This document shows, piece after piece, positions 1-11,308 of a DNA stretch of 64,000 nucleotides; positions within the stretch are counted from its first letter, which is position 1; each line of letters begins with the position of its first letter. Position numbers and translations under genes: made by a program. Below the pieces are notes generated by a model. That model was not told the DNA's origin. It ran no database searches and saw only the letters and a list, made by a program, of their open reading frames with translations. The stretch covers positions 186,001-250,000 of the forward strand of contig NZ_LZSE01000105.1 in NCBI RefSeq assembly GCF_001665295.1, written 5' to 3'. Source of the DNA: Mycobacterium sp. 1554424.7. Its GTDB lineage: Bacteria; Actinomycetota; Actinomycetes; Mycobacteriales; Mycobacteriaceae.

Positions 1-161
1 CTAAGGCAAAGCAGACCAAGGTTGCTCGTGAACTCAAATACAGTTCCCCGCAGACCGATTTCCAGCGGCTTCAGCAGGAGCTGTCGGGCACGACCGCCGA
101 CGAACCCGGCGACGACGGCCAAGACGAATCTTGGGTCGACCCCGACGACTGGCGTCGCTGA
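1..161 (+). CDS. DUF3073 family protein, 3' end (partial)
   Basis: The reading frame enters from the left edge and ends at TGA 159-161, leaving about 52 C-terminal residues. They are hydrophilic, starting KAKQTKVARELKYSSP and ending in an acidic tail with DESWVDPDDWRR. This is the pattern of the small actinobacterial DUF3073 proteins, which sit convergent to purM in mycobacteria (Rv0810c in M. tuberculosis). The family's function is unknown. The start lies outside the window. A strong hairpin follows the stop codon. Confidence 0.8.
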   Translation, partial: KAKQTKVARELKYSSPQTDFQRLQQELSGTTADEPGDDGQDESWVDPDDWRR

Positions 162-174
162 ACCCCTCACCACC

Positions 175-205
175 ACTGTGCCGATGCGCTGAGCATCGGC
201 ACAGT
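175..205 (+). terminator. Perfect hairpin terminator between convergent genes
   Basis: A 13-bp perfect stem (ACTGTGCCGATGC and its complement) encloses a five-base loop, GCTGA. A short T-rich run, TTTCTAT, follows on the plus strand. It lies 14 bases after the DUF3073 stop and 6 bases before the end of purM, so it probably ends transcription of the plus-strand gene and may act in both directions. Confidence 0.85.
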
Positions 206-210
206 TTCTA

Positions 211-1305
211 TCAGAACCTCGGGTGTTGCCCGACCAGCTTGGCCCGCGGACCGTCTTTCCCGCCCTTGCCGACGGTGCCCAGCACCCAATTGTCCAGATG
301 CCGCGCGGTCAGGATGGCTTGGGCCCGCTCGGTGTCCTCGGGCGCGACGACGGCGATCATGCCGACACCCATGTTGAAGGTCTTCTCCATCTCCTCGCGG
401 GCCACGCGGCCGCGCTGGGCGATCATGGCGAACACGGGCGCGGGCGTCCACGTGCCGCGGTCGACCTCGGCGACCAGCCCGGGCGGGATGACGCGTTGCA
501 GGTTGCCGGCCAGCCCGCCGCCGGTGACGTGACAGAACGTCCGGACGTGGGTTTCGGCGGTCAGCGCCAGGCAGTCTTTGGCGTAGATGCGGGTCGGTTC
601 CAGCAGTTCCTCACCGAGGGTGCGGCCGAACTCCTCCACGTGACCGGCCAGGTTCATCCGGTCGATCTCCAGCAGGACGTTGCGGGCCAGCGAGTACCCG
701 TTGGAATGCAGGCCGGACGAGCCCATCGCGATGATGACGTCGCCGGGCTTGACGCGATCGGCGCCCAGCACGTCGTCGGCCTCGACGACGCCGATGCCGG
801 TGGCCGAGATGTCGTAGTGGTCGGGTTCCATCAGGCCGGGGTGTTCGGCGGTTTCACCGCCGAGCAGCGCGCAGCCGGCGCGCACACAGCCCTCGGCGAT
901 GCCGCTGACGATCGCGCTCAGGCGTTCCGGGACCGCCCGGCCGACGGCGATGTAGTCCTGCAGGAACAGCGGCTCGGCGCCGCACACCACGAGATCGTCG
1001 ACCACCATGGCGACCAGGTCGAGGCCGACGGTGTCGTGCTTGTCCATCGCCTGGGCGACGGCCAGCTTGGTGCCGACGCCGTCCGTGGAGGCGGCCAGGA
1101 CCGGCTCGCGGTAGTCGCCGCGCAACGCGAACAGGCCGGCGAACCCGCCGAGCCCGCCACGCACCTCGGGCCGGGTGGCCTTGGTGGCCAACGGCTTGAA
1201 CAATGCGACGGCGCGCTCACCGGCTTCAATGTCCACCCCGGCCGCCGCGTAGGTGATGCCCTGGCTGCCCGGGTTTCGTCCGGGGCTTTTTCCGGGATCC
1301 GTCAT
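211..1305 (-). CDS. purM: Phosphoribosylformylglycinamidine cyclo-ligase (AIR synthetase)
   Basis: PurM makes aminoimidazole ribotide from FGAM with ATP, the fifth step of de novo purine synthesis. The 364-residue protein has the family's N-terminal motif TYAAAGVDIEAGERAV. It also has the glycine-rich stretch VLAASTDGVGTKLAVAQ and the later SSGLHSNGYSLAR and HVTGGGLAGNL motifs. Length fits the actinobacterial form, with a slightly longer N-terminus than E. coli PurM. It lies 71 bases downstream of purF on the same strand and is probably co-transcribed with it. The stop sits next to the 175-205 hairpin. Confidence 0.97.
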   Translation of the reverse strand: MTDPGKSPGRNPGSQGITYAAAGVDIEAGERAVALFKPLATKATRPEVRGGLGGFAGLFALRGDYREPVLAASTDGVGTKLAVAQAMDKHDTVGLDLVAMVVDDLVVCGAEPLFLQDYIAVGRAVPERLSAIVSGIAEGCVRAGCALLGGETAEHPGLMEPDHYDISATGIGVVEADDVLGADRVKPGDVIIAMGSSGLHSNGYSLARNVLLEIDRMNLAGHVEEFGRTLGEELLEPTRIYAKDCLALTAETHVRTFCHVTGGGLAGNLQRVIPPGLVAEVDRGTWTPAPVFAMIAQRGRVAREEMEKTFNMGVGMIAVVAPEDTERAQAILTARHLDNWVLGTVGKGGKDGPRAKLVGQHPRF

Positions 1306-1376
1306 CGCGATAAAGGCTACCGGGCGGCGCTTCGCGCCGGTATCAAACGTCTTTGCGGCACCGGGGGCGGTTTCGC

Positions 1377-2912
1377 TCAGCGGACAATCGGCACTTCATC
1401 GGGTGCCAGATCGTCGAGCCCGGCGCCGCGCGCGGCGTTGGCGAGCATGTGCTCGATGACGTTCTTGCCCAGCGCGGATTCCTCGGGCAGTTCGATCGGG
1501 TATTTGCCGTCGAAGCAGGCGGTGCACAGCCGCGACGCCGGCTGCTCGGAGGCCGCGACCAGGCCGCGCAGCGAGATGTAGCCCAGCGTGTCCGCGCCGA
1601 TCGCGTGCCGGACCGCCTCGAGCATCTCCTCTTTGTCTTGCACGGCGTTGGCGATCAGCTCGGCCGGCGAGGGGAAGTCGATGCCGTAGAAGCACGGCCA
1701 CTTCACCGGCGGCGACGCGATGCGCACGTGCACCTCGAGGGCGCCGGCCTCGCGCAGCATGCGCAACAGCGCGCGCTGGGTGTTCCCGCGCACGATCGAG
1801 TCGTCGACGACGATGAGCCGCTTGCCGCGGATCACCTCTTTGAGTGGGTTGAGCTTCAGCCGGATGCCGAGCTGGCGGATGGTCTGCGACGGCTGGATGA
1901 ACGTGCGCCCGACGTAGGCGTTCTTCATCAGGCCCTGCCCGTACGGGATGCCGGACTCCTGGGCGTACCCGACGGCGGCCGGGGTGCCCGACTCCGGCAC
2001 GCCGATCACCAGGTCGGCCTCGACCGGGCATTCGCGCGCCAGCCGGCGACCGATGTCGACGCGGGTGGCGTGCACCGAGCGGCCGGCGATCGTGCTGTCG
2101 GGCCGGGCGAGGTAGACGTATTCGAACACGCAGCCCTTGGGCTCGGGGTTGGCGAACCGGGTGGAGCGCACGCCGTCGGCGTCGATGGCCAGCAGCTCGC
2201 CGGGCTCGATGTCGCGGACGAAGGAGGCGCCGACGATGTCGAGGGCGGCCGTTTCGGACGCCACCACCCAGCCGCGGTCGAGGCGTCCGAGGGAAAGCGG
2301 CCGCACCCCATACGGATCCCGGCACGCGTACAAGGTGTTTTCGTCCATGAACGTCAGGCAAAACGCCCCGCGCACGGTCGGCAGCAGCTCCAGCGCCGCC
2401 TGCTCCAGGGTGGCGTCGGCCGCGCCGTGGGCCAGCAGCGCGCCCAGGATGTCGGAGTCCGTCGTCGCCGGGGCGGGGTATCGGGTGCCCATCAAGCCCT
2501 CGTCGCGGGCGCGCGCGGCAAGTTCGGCGGTGTTGACCAGATTTCCGTTGTGCCCCAACGCAACCCCGGTGCCGGCCGCGGTGTTGCGGAACACCGGCTG
2601 AGCGTTTTCCCACGTGGTGTCGCCCGTGGTGGAGTAGCGGCAGTGTCCGATGGCGACGTGGCCCTGCATCGCGGCCAGCGTCTGCTCGTCGAACACCTGG
2701 CTGACCAGGCCGAGGTCCTTGAAGACCAGCACCTGGGAACCGTCGGCGACGGCGATGCCCGCGGCTTCCTGCCCGCGATGCTGCAGCGCGTAGAGGCCGT
2801 AATAGGTGAGTTTGGCGACGTCCTCGCCCGGCGCCCAGACCCCGAATACGCCGCACTCTTCACGGGGGGAGTTCAAGTCCTGCTCGGGTACTTCGGCTCC
2901 AGCGACGGTCAC
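1377..2912 (-). CDS. purF: Amidophosphoribosyltransferase
   Basis: PurF catalyses the committed step of purine synthesis, PRPP plus glutamine to phosphoribosylamine. The 511-residue protein starts at GTG 2912. The first 19 residues look like the propeptide removed in Bacillus-type PurF, exposing Cys20 in REECGVFGVW as the glutaminase nucleophile. The PRPP-binding signature IVVDDSIVRGNT is present. Cysteines near the C-terminus (CTACFDGKYP) fit the 4Fe-4S class. Purine nucleotides are known to inhibit the family. It is followed by purM on the same strand. Confidence 0.97.
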   Translation of the reverse strand: MTVAGAEVPEQDLNSPREECGVFGVWAPGEDVAKLTYYGLYALQHRGQEAAGIAVADGSQVLVFKDLGLVSQVFDEQTLAAMQGHVAIGHCRYSTTGDTTWENAQPVFRNTAAGTGVALGHNGNLVNTAELAARARDEGLMGTRYPAPATTDSDILGALLAHGAADATLEQAALELLPTVRGAFCLTFMDENTLYACRDPYGVRPLSLGRLDRGWVVASETAALDIVGASFVRDIEPGELLAIDADGVRSTRFANPEPKGCVFEYVYLARPDSTIAGRSVHATRVDIGRRLARECPVEADLVIGVPESGTPAAVGYAQESGIPYGQGLMKNAYVGRTFIQPSQTIRQLGIRLKLNPLKEVIRGKRLIVVDDSIVRGNTQRALLRMLREAGALEVHVRIASPPVKWPCFYGIDFPSPAELIANAVQDKEEMLEAVRHAIGADTLGYISLRGLVAASEQPASRLCTACFDGKYPIELPEESALGKNVIEHMLANAARGAGLDDLAPDEVPIVR

Positions 2913-3025
2913 GGTTCGGCGGCTCCCTGGCGAACGATTGGTGACGATTCGGAGTCTACGGGCAGCACGGGCTCCGCGACGAATCCGACGGGCGTGTTGG
3001 GCGCCGAAAATCCGAATTCATAACT

Positions 3026-3042
3026 CTGAACCTGCAGTTCAG
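3026..3042. promoter_or_regulatory. Inverted repeat upstream of purF
   Basis: CTGAAC and GTTCAG arms are separated by five bases (CTGCA), in the 138-base gap between the sterol-carrier gene stop and the purF start. It could be an operator for purF or a weak hairpin ending the upstream gene. No T-run follows it on the minus strand, so I lean to a regulatory site. The rest of the gap shows nothing I can assign. Confidence 0.3.
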
Positions 3043-3050
3043 GGTTGTAT

Positions 3051-3440
3051 TCAGCTGACACCGAACAGGGGTAACCAGTGGCCTATGTCACCCGCCCGGG
3101 AACCCGAGAGCGTCAGCGTCCCGGCGGCCTGCGCGTCCTCGAGCCGCGAAAGGCCGGTGGCCAGCCGCAGCCAGGTCCGCGGATCGGTCTCCACCACGTT
3201 CGGCGGCGTGCCGCGGGTGTGCCGGGGTCCGGCGATGCACTGGACGGCGGCGAACGGCGGAATCCGCACCTCGACGCTGGCGCCGGGCGCCACCTCGGCC
3301 AGGGTGCGCGCCGTGAGCCGCACCGCGGTCGCCAGGGCGCTGCGGTCGGGCGCCGGGAGAGACTCGTCGCGCAGCCAGTCCAACACGGCCAGCACGGCCT
3401 GCCGGGCCTGGGCCGGATCGGCGCTGTGGCGGGCGGGCAT
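3051..3440 (-). CDS. Sterol carrier family protein (Rv0807-like)
   Basis: This small soluble 129-residue protein has an N-terminal helical half and a C-terminal half with the pattern [25 protein letters not shown] and WLRLATG. I recognise this as the mycobacterial sterol-carrier/SCP2-like family seen at Rv0807. No enzyme motif is visible, and lipid or hydrophobic-ligand binding is inferred from the family. It starts three bases beyond the stop of the membrane protease gene, so the two are probably co-transcribed. purF follows after 138 bases. Confidence 0.75.
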   Translation of the reverse strand: MPARHSADPAQARQAVLAVLDWLRDESLPAPDRSALATAVRLTARTLAEVAPGASVEVRIPPFAAVQCIAGPRHTRGTPPNVVETDPRTWLRLATGLSRLEDAQAAGTLTLSGSRAGDIGHWLPLFGVS

Positions 3441-3443
3441 ACC

Positions 3444-6340
<2,897 letters not shown>

Positions 6341-6348
6341 CTAGAGAG

Positions 6349-7134
6349 CTAGTGGCCGCGGAGCAGGCGGGCGCTTTCGGCGTCGGCCGGATAGAACAGC
6401 TCGACGGCGAGCTCGGCGAGGGTGACGTCGAGCGGGGTCCCGAACGTCGTCAGCGTCGTGAACATCGAGAGCCGTCGCCCGCCGCCGGCGTCGAGTTCGA
6501 CGGGAACGAGCAGCGCGGCGTTGTCCGGCGGCGAGCTCCACGCCCTGGCGGCGGCGACTCCCGGGTATCCGCGCACCTCCTCCTCGAGCTCCCGCAGCGC
6601 GGGGTCCCCGGTGAGGGCGATCGTGCGCTTGAGCTGGTGCAGCAGGTAGCCCGCCCATTCCGGGAAGTTCAGGGTCCGCGCGGCGAGGCCGTCGGGGTGC
6701 AGGGACAACCGGTAGACGTTGGGCGGCGGGCCCAGCAGGTGCTCGGGCAGGCCCGCGGTGAGGGCGGACGCCGCGGCGTTGGTGCCCACGATGTTCCAGG
6801 CGCGATCGATGACGATGCCCGGGTAGGGGTCGTGGGCGTCGAGGAGGCGCTGCACCGCGGCGCGCGCCGGGGACAGGGCGCCGTCCTCGAGGGGGCGCGA
6901 CTGATAGCGCGGGGCGAACCCGGCGGCCAGCAGCAGCGTGTTGCGTTCGCGCAGCGGGACGTCGAGGCCCTCGGCGAGGGCGAGCACCATCTCGGGGCTG
7001 GGGCGTGAGCGCCCCGTCTCGATGAAGCTCAGGTGCCGCGCCGACACGCCAACGCTGAGCGACAGGTCGAGCTGGCTGACCCGCCGACGCGTGCGCCATT
7101 CGCGCAGCAGGACGCCGACCGTCGCGTGGCTCAC
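6349..7134 (-). CDS. XRE-family regulator with MmyB-like ligand-binding domain
   Basis: Residues about 1-70 form a helix-turn-helix (LLREWRTRRRVSQLDLSLSVGVSARHLSFIETGRSRPS). The rest matches the MmyB-like ligand-binding region common in actinobacterial regulators, with PPPNVYRLSLHPDG and NFPEWAGYLLHQL. I chose GTG 7134 (VSHATVGVLL). The longer frame, starting at 7275, would run into the divergent gene, and a TAnnnT -10 element (7141-7146 on the minus strand) lies six bases upstream, so the mRNA is probably leaderless. It is divergent from the SnoaL-like gene at 7261, its likely target. A palindrome overlaps the promoter. Confidence 0.85.
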   Translation of the reverse strand: MSHATVGVLLREWRTRRRVSQLDLSLSVGVSARHLSFIETGRSRPSPEMVLALAEGLDVPLRERNTLLLAAGFAPRYQSRPLEDGALSPARAAVQRLLDAHDPYPGIVIDRAWNIVGTNAAASALTAGLPEHLLGPPPNVYRLSLHPDGLAARTLNFPEWAGYLLHQLKRTIALTGDPALRELEEEVRGYPGVAAARAWSSPPDNAALLVPVELDAGGGRRLSMFTTLTTFGTPLDVTLAELAVELFYPADAESARLLRGH

Positions 7135-7137
7135 GAA

Positions 7138-7154
7138 GCCACGGTAACCATGGC
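7138..7154. promoter_or_regulatory. Palindrome over the XRE regulator promoter
   Basis: GCCACGGT-A-ACCATGGC has 7 of 8 matching arm positions. It covers the minus-strand -10 (TACCGT, reading 7146 to 7141) and ends four bases from the GTG of the XRE gene. This fits an autoregulatory operator for the adjacent HTH protein. It is inferred from symmetry and position only. Confidence 0.45.
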
Positions 7155-7260
7155 GCGGTAGCCGTCGCGATGACCTCGGAGGTAATTGTGCCGCCGCACG
7201 ACGCGCGGACACCCTTGAGATGACGCGCTCGATCGGAGCGCCCGACTCGAAGGAGGAACC

Positions 7261-7653
7261 ATGACCGACGTCCAATCCGCCCCGAAGTTCAGCGCCGAGG
7301 TATTCGCCGCGTATTGGGCCGCGCCCACCATGGAGCGCGGCTTCGACATCCTGGCCGACGACATCGTCGGCTACTGGCCGGGCAACCCCGAGCCGGTCCG
7401 GGGGATCGAGCCGTACACGGCGAAGATCGGCGAATTACTGGATGCCGCACCGGATTTGAAGCTCGAGGTCATCGACAGCGCGACGGTTCCCGGCGCCGCC
7501 GAGGGCGAAGAGCTGGTGTTCCTGCACTACGTCGGTCGCGGCACCGGACCGGACGGGCCGTTCGAGATCCGGGGCATCGATCGGGTTCGCACCCGCGACG
7601 GCATCGTGGTGGAGAACGTCATCCGCTACGACCCGGTGTTCGTGGGCCACTGA
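7261..7653 (+). CDS. SnoaL/NTF2-like fold protein
   Basis: This 130-residue protein has an NTF2-like cone fold pattern. The helix AEVFAAYWAAPTMERGFDILADDIVGYWPGNPEPVRG is followed by beta strands ending IDRVRTRDGIVVENVIRYDPVF. The family includes ketosteroid isomerases, polyketide cyclases and many binding proteins, and the substrate cannot be told here. A strong Shine-Dalgarno, GAAGGAGGAACC, precedes the ATG. It is divergent from the XRE/MmyB-type regulator, the usual layout for a regulator and a small-molecule enzyme it controls. Confidence 0.8.
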   Translation: MTDVQSAPKFSAEVFAAYWAAPTMERGFDILADDIVGYWPGNPEPVRGIEPYTAKIGELLDAAPDLKLEVIDSATVPGAAEGEELVFLHYVGRGTGPDGPFEIRGIDRVRTRDGIVVENVIRYDPVFVGH

Positions 7654-7669
7654 GCTCTGCTGCGCTCGT

Positions 7670-7822
7670 GGCTTTCCGTGTGAACCCAGGGCGGGCGCCA
7701 GGGCTTGAGTGTGAGTTCTGGGCTTCGAGTGTGCGCCGAGGGCGGGAAAATCGCAGAAATCTTGCCCTCAGCACACACGGAAAGCCCTCAGCGCACACTC
7801 GAAGCCCTGGGCGCACACTCGG
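7670..7822. repeat. Six-unit tandem/inverted repeat between convergent genes
   Basis: Units resembling GGGCTTCGAGTGTGCGC occur three times forward (from about 7670, 7701 and 7720). They occur three times in reverse, at 7764, 7784 and 7804, with an exact 20-base period. The central forward and reverse copies could pair over about 24 bases with one mismatch. The array fills the gap between the SnoaL-like and VOC gene ends. It could form a cruciform or an RNA hairpin terminator and may be a genome-wide repeat. Confidence 0.8.
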
Positions 7823-7824
7823 CG

Positions 7825-8172
7825 CTACTGCTTGACGATGCAGAAGACGTTGGCCTCGGGGTCGGCCAGCACCACCCAGCGGAACGTGTCGCCGAATTGG
7901 TGCCGGCCGACCTCGGTCGCCCCCGCAGCCGTCAGCCGCGCCACCTCGGTGTCGACGTCGGCCGCACCCAGGTCGAGGTGCACCCGGTTCTTTCCGGGGG
8001 TCGGATCGGGCACCTTCTGGAACCCGAGCCGCAGCCCCTCCGGGAACGTCACCGCAGTGAACTCGTCGGCAAGGATGACGTGCGTCTTGCCGCCGAACTG
8101 CTCGGCCCACCAGCCGGCCAGCCCGTCCGGATCGCCGCAGTCGAACGTCACCATTTCCACGTTTAGCGTCAT
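7825..8172 (-). CDS. VOC (glyoxalase/bleomycin-resistance) family protein, Rv0801-like
   Basis: This 115-residue single-module VOC protein has an N-terminal strand (NVEMVTFDCGDPDGLAGWWAEQFGG) and RVHLDLGAADVDTEVARLTAAGA. It ends with DTFRWVVLADPEANVFCIVKQ, the typical final strand of the fold. Metal ligands are not obvious, so catalysis is uncertain. Length and position next to the M18 aminopeptidase match Rv0801. The stop of this gene abuts the 7670-7822 repeat. Confidence 0.85.
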   Translation of the reverse strand: MTLNVEMVTFDCGDPDGLAGWWAEQFGGKTHVILADEFTAVTFPEGLRLGFQKVPDPTPGKNRVHLDLGAADVDTEVARLTAAGATEVGRHQFGDTFRWVVLADPEANVFCIVKQ

Positions 8173-8186
8173 GGCCGGATCGTAGG

Positions 8187-9452
8187 TCAGCGGGGCGACA
8201 GAAAGGCTTGCAGCGCGGCGGAATAGGCCGCCACATCCTGCGCGCCCATCAACTCCCGGGCGGAGTGCATGGCCAGCTGCGGGGCGCCGACGTCGACGGT
8301 CGGGATGCCGGTCCGCGCGGAGGCCAGGGGCCCGATCGTCGAACCGCACGGGAGGTCGGCGCGGTGCTCGTAACGCTGCAGCCTGACCCCGGCCTGCCGG
8401 CACGCCAGCTCGAACGCCGCGGCGGTGCGGCCGTCGGTGGCGTACCGCAGGTTCGGATGCACCTTGAGCACCGGCCCGGCGTTGACCTCGATCAGGTGGC
8501 CGGGCTCGTGCCGCTCGGGGTAGTTGGGGTGGGTGGCGTGGGCCATGTCGGCCGAGGCGAGCAGCGACGCGGGAAGCCGGCGCAGGAAGTCTTCGCGGGT
8601 GCCGCCGGCGGCGAGCACGATGCGTTCCAGGACGGTGCCGAGCAGGTTGGACTGCGCGCCGCGGTCGGAGGTCGACCCGACCTCCTCGTGATCGAAGAGC
8701 ACCAGCACCGGCACGAATTCCCCCGGCTCGGTGTCCAATAGCGCGGCCATCCCGGCGTAGCAGCTGGCCTGGTTGTCCAATCGGGGCGCGCTCAGCAGGC
8801 TTGCGTCGGCGCCGATCACCGTCGACGGCGTCAGGTCGTGTGTCATCAGGTCGGCGCTCAGCACATCCGCCGCCACCCCGGCCCGCTCGGCGACATAGTC
8901 GAGGAACGAACCCCGTTGTTCCCCAACGCCCCACACCGCGTTGACGTGTCGCTGCGGGTCCAGCGTCACCGACTTGCGGTCCTCGGCCAGGTGGATCGCC
9001 AGCTGCGGCACCCGCAGGATCGGCTCGTCGATCCGGACCAGCCGCTGACCGACCCCGGTGCCCTCCCGCACCGACAGCCGCCCGCTGATACCCAGGTCTC
9101 GGTCCAGCCAGGAATTGAGCCACGCGCCCCCGTACGGCTCCAGCGCCACCACCCGCCAACCGGCGACCGCCCGGTCCGGGTGCTGCTTGACCCGCAGGTT
9201 GGGGCTGTCGGTGTGCGCGCCGACGATCCGGAAGGGCCCGTCGGCCCCGCTCGAATTCCACGCGACCAGCGAGCCGGCCCGCACGACGAAGTAGCGCCCC
9301 GGTTGCTCCGGCCAGCGGTCGGTTTCGGCGAGTTCGGTGTACCCGGCCTCGGCCAGACGGGCGGCCACCGTCGCGCAGGCGTGAAACGGCGACGGTGACG
9401 CGTCGATGAAATCGCAGAGGCCTGCGGCGCTGGCCGGCATGGTGACCATCAT
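8187..9452 (-). CDS. pepC: M18 family aminopeptidase
   Basis: This cytosolic, metal-dependent aminopeptidase has 421 residues. The M18 signatures are visible: [14 protein letters not shown] (metal His and Asp), [17 protein letters not shown] (metal and general-base acids) and [14 protein letters not shown] (metal His). [20 protein letters not shown] is also characteristic. I took ATG 9452, with a second ATG at 9449, because the frame upstream overlaps the divergent DyP gene. Only 39 bases separate the two divergent starts. Orthologous to Rv0800 by order and length. Confidence 0.93.
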   Translation of the reverse strand: MMVTMPASAAGLCDFIDASPSPFHACATVAARLAEAGYTELAETDRWPEQPGRYFVVRAGSLVAWNSSGADGPFRIVGAHTDSPNLRVKQHPDRAVAGWRVVALEPYGGAWLNSWLDRDLGISGRLSVREGTGVGQRLVRIDEPILRVPQLAIHLAEDRKSVTLDPQRHVNAVWGVGEQRGSFLDYVAERAGVAADVLSADLMTHDLTPSTVIGADASLLSAPRLDNQASCYAGMAALLDTEPGEFVPVLVLFDHEEVGSTSDRGAQSNLLGTVLERIVLAAGGTREDFLRRLPASLLASADMAHATHPNYPERHEPGHLIEVNAGPVLKVHPNLRYATDGRTAAAFELACRQAGVRLQRYEHRADLPCGSTIGPLASARTGIPTVDVGAPQLAMHSARELMGAQDVAAYSAALQAFLSPR

Positions 9453-9478
9453 GGCTGTCGGCCTCTCCGTCGCCACGA

Positions 9479-9484
9479 TAGGGT
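9479..9484 (+). promoter_or_regulatory. Probable leaderless -10 element of the DyP-encapsulin operon
   Basis: TAGGGT matches the mycobacterial TAnnnT -10 pattern and ends seven bases before GTG 9492. That places the transcript start at or next to the start codon, and no Shine-Dalgarno is present. It lies in the 39-base gap shared with the divergent aminopeptidase. Confidence 0.4.
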
Positions 9485-9491
9485 CGGCAGC

Positions 9492-10511
9492 GTGCCTCCG
9501 GTACAGCCCCAACCCATCCTCCAGCCGCTGACACCGGCCGCGATCTTCCTCGTCGTGACCATCGACGACGGCGGGGAGGCGGCGGTGCATGACGCGCTGC
9601 CGGACATTTCCGGGCTGGTGCGCGCCATCGGTTTCCGCGAGCCGCCGAAACGGTTGTCGGCGATCACCTCGATCGGCTCCGACGCGTGGGATCGCCTGTT
9701 TTCCGGGCCGCGGCCCGCCGAACTGCATCCGTTCCTCGCGCTGAAGGGCCCGCGGCACACCGCCCCGGCGACGCCCGGGGACCTGTTGTTCCACATCCGG
9801 GCCGAAAGCCTGGACGTCTGTTTCGAATTGGCCGACCGCATCCTGCGGTCGATGGGCGGCGCCGTCACCGTCGTCGACGAGGTGCACGGATTCCGGTACT
9901 TCGACAATCGTGACCTGCTGGGGTTCGTCGACGGCACCGAAAACCCCGACGGCCCAATCGCGATCAGCGCCACGGCCATCGGCGACGAGGATCCCGACTT
10001 CGCGGGCTCGTGCTACGTGCACGTGCAGAAGTACGTGCACGACATGTCGTCGTGGAATTCGCTGTCCGTCACCGAGCAGGAACTGGTGATCGGCCGAACC
10101 AAGCTGGAAGACATCGAACTCGGCGACGACGACAAGCCGGCCAACGCCCACATCGCCCTCAACGTCATCACCGACGACGACGGCACCGAGCTGAAGATCG
10201 TGCGGCACAACATGCCTTTCGGCGAGTTGGGCAGGGCCGAGTACGGCACGTACTTCATCGGGTATTCGCGGACGCCTACCGTTACCGAGTGGATGCTGGA
10301 GAACATGTTCCTCGGCGACCCGCCCGGCAACACCGACCGCATCCTGGACTTCTCCACCGCGGTCACGGGCGGCCTGTTCTTCTCCCCCACCGTCGATTTC
10401 CTCGACGACCCACCGCCCCTGCCGGCGCCGCTGGTGACAGCGCGACCGGCCCTACCGGCATCTGACGACGGCTCACTCGCGATTGGCAGCCTGAAAGGAA
10501 CCTCTCGATGA
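9492..10511 (+). CDS. DyP-type heme peroxidase, encapsulin cargo
   Basis: Dye-decolorizing peroxidase, 339 residues, starting at GTG 9492. The DyP hallmark GFVDGT ([13 protein letters not shown], with the distal Asp) and the proximal heme His in [12 protein letters not shown] are visible. The last 14 residues, [14 protein letters not shown], match the encapsulin cargo-loading peptide, attached through a proline/alanine-rich linker ([15 protein letters not shown]). The encapsulin gene overlaps its stop by four bases, so the two are made together and the enzyme is expected inside the shell. Orthologous to Rv0799c. Confidence 0.95.
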   Translation: MPPVQPQPILQPLTPAAIFLVVTIDDGGEAAVHDALPDISGLVRAIGFREPPKRLSAITSIGSDAWDRLFSGPRPAELHPFLALKGPRHTAPATPGDLLFHIRAESLDVCFELADRILRSMGGAVTVVDEVHGFRYFDNRDLLGFVDGTENPDGPIAISATAIGDEDPDFAGSCYVHVQKYVHDMSSWNSLSVTEQELVIGRTKLEDIELGDDDKPANAHIALNVITDDDGTELKIVRHNMPFGELGRAEYGTYFIGYSRTPTVTEWMLENMFLGDPPGNTDRILDFSTAVTGGLFFSPTVDFLDDPPPLPAPLVTARPALPASDDGSLAIGSLKGTSR

Positions 10512-11305
10512 ACAACCTCTACCGCGACCTGGCACCCGTCACCGAAGTCGCCTGGGCGGAAATCGAATTGGAGGCCACCCGGACCTTCAAGCGCCATATC
10601 GCGGGGCGGCGCGTCGTCGACGTCAGCGAGCCCGGCGGACCGGTCACCGCGGCGATCAGCACCGGCCGGCTCCTCGATGTCGACGCACCCACCGACGGGG
10701 TGGTGGCGCACCTGCGAGAGAGCAAACCCCTTGTCCGCCTGCGTGTTCCGTTCACCCTGTCGCGCTACGAGATCGACAACGTCGAGCGCGGAGCGAACGA
10801 TTCCGACTGGGACCCGGTCAAGGAGGCGGCCAAGAAGCTGGCGTTCGTCGAGGACCGGGCCATCTTCGAGGGCTACGCCGCCGGGTCGATCGACGGCATC
10901 CGTACTTGCAGCTCCAACCCGACGTTGAAGCTGCCCGAGGATCCCCGCGATATGCCCGACGCCATCTCGCAGGCGTTGACCGGGCTTCGCCTGGCCGGTG
11001 TCGACGGCCCCTATTCGGTGCTGCTGGCCGCCGATGTCTACACCAAGGTCAGTGAGACCACCGAACACGGCTATCCGATCCGCGAGCACCTCAACCGACT
11101 GGTCGACGGCGACATCATCTGGGCGCCCGCCATCGACGGCGCCTTCGTGCTGACCACCCGCGGCGGCGACTTCGACCTGCAGCTGGGCACCGACGTCGCG
11201 ATCGGGTACCTCAGCCACGACGCCGAGACGGTGCAGCTGTACCTGCAGGAGACGCTGACGTTTTTGTGCTACACCGCCGAAGCGTCGGTCTGCCTGGCGC
11301 CGTAG
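10508..11305 (+). CDS. Family 1 encapsulin shell protein (Cfp29-like)
   Basis: This HK97-fold shell protein has 265 residues and starts [20 protein letters not shown], typical of classical encapsulins. Other family stretches are RRVVDVSEPGG, DPVKEAAKKLAFVEDRAIFEGY, and the C-terminal DFDLQLGTDVAIGYLSHD and LYLQETLTFLCYTAEA. The family forms 60-subunit cages of about 25 nm whose inner face binds the cargo peptide. The start codon overlaps the DyP stop (ATGA), with a Shine-Dalgarno (GAAAGGAA) inside the DyP gene encoding the cargo tail. Orthologous to Cfp29/Rv0798c. Confidence 0.96.
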   Translation: MNNLYRDLAPVTEVAWAEIELEATRTFKRHIAGRRVVDVSEPGGPVTAAISTGRLLDVDAPTDGVVAHLRESKPLVRLRVPFTLSRYEIDNVERGANDSDWDPVKEAAKKLAFVEDRAIFEGYAAGSIDGIRTCSSNPTLKLPEDPRDMPDAISQALTGLRLAGVDGPYSVLLAADVYTKVSETTEHGYPIREHLNRLVDGDIIWAPAIDGAFVLTTRGGDFDLQLGTDVAIGYLSHDAETVQLYLQETLTFLCYTAEASVCLAP

Positions 11306-11308
11306 ACG

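Noticed and set aside
223-1581. A long plus-strand open frame opposite purM
   Set aside because: It is the complement of a high-GC coding gene with no domain, no Shine-Dalgarno and a low-complexity composition. purM on the other strand explains the region fully.
7764-7822. CRISPR array because of 20-base periodic repeats
   Set aside because: No unique spacers lie between units, copies occur in both orientations and no cas genes are near.
10508-11305. Prophage capsid gene, given the HK97 fold
   Set aside because: No other phage genes surround it and the upstream DyP protein carries a cargo peptide, so it is an encapsulin.
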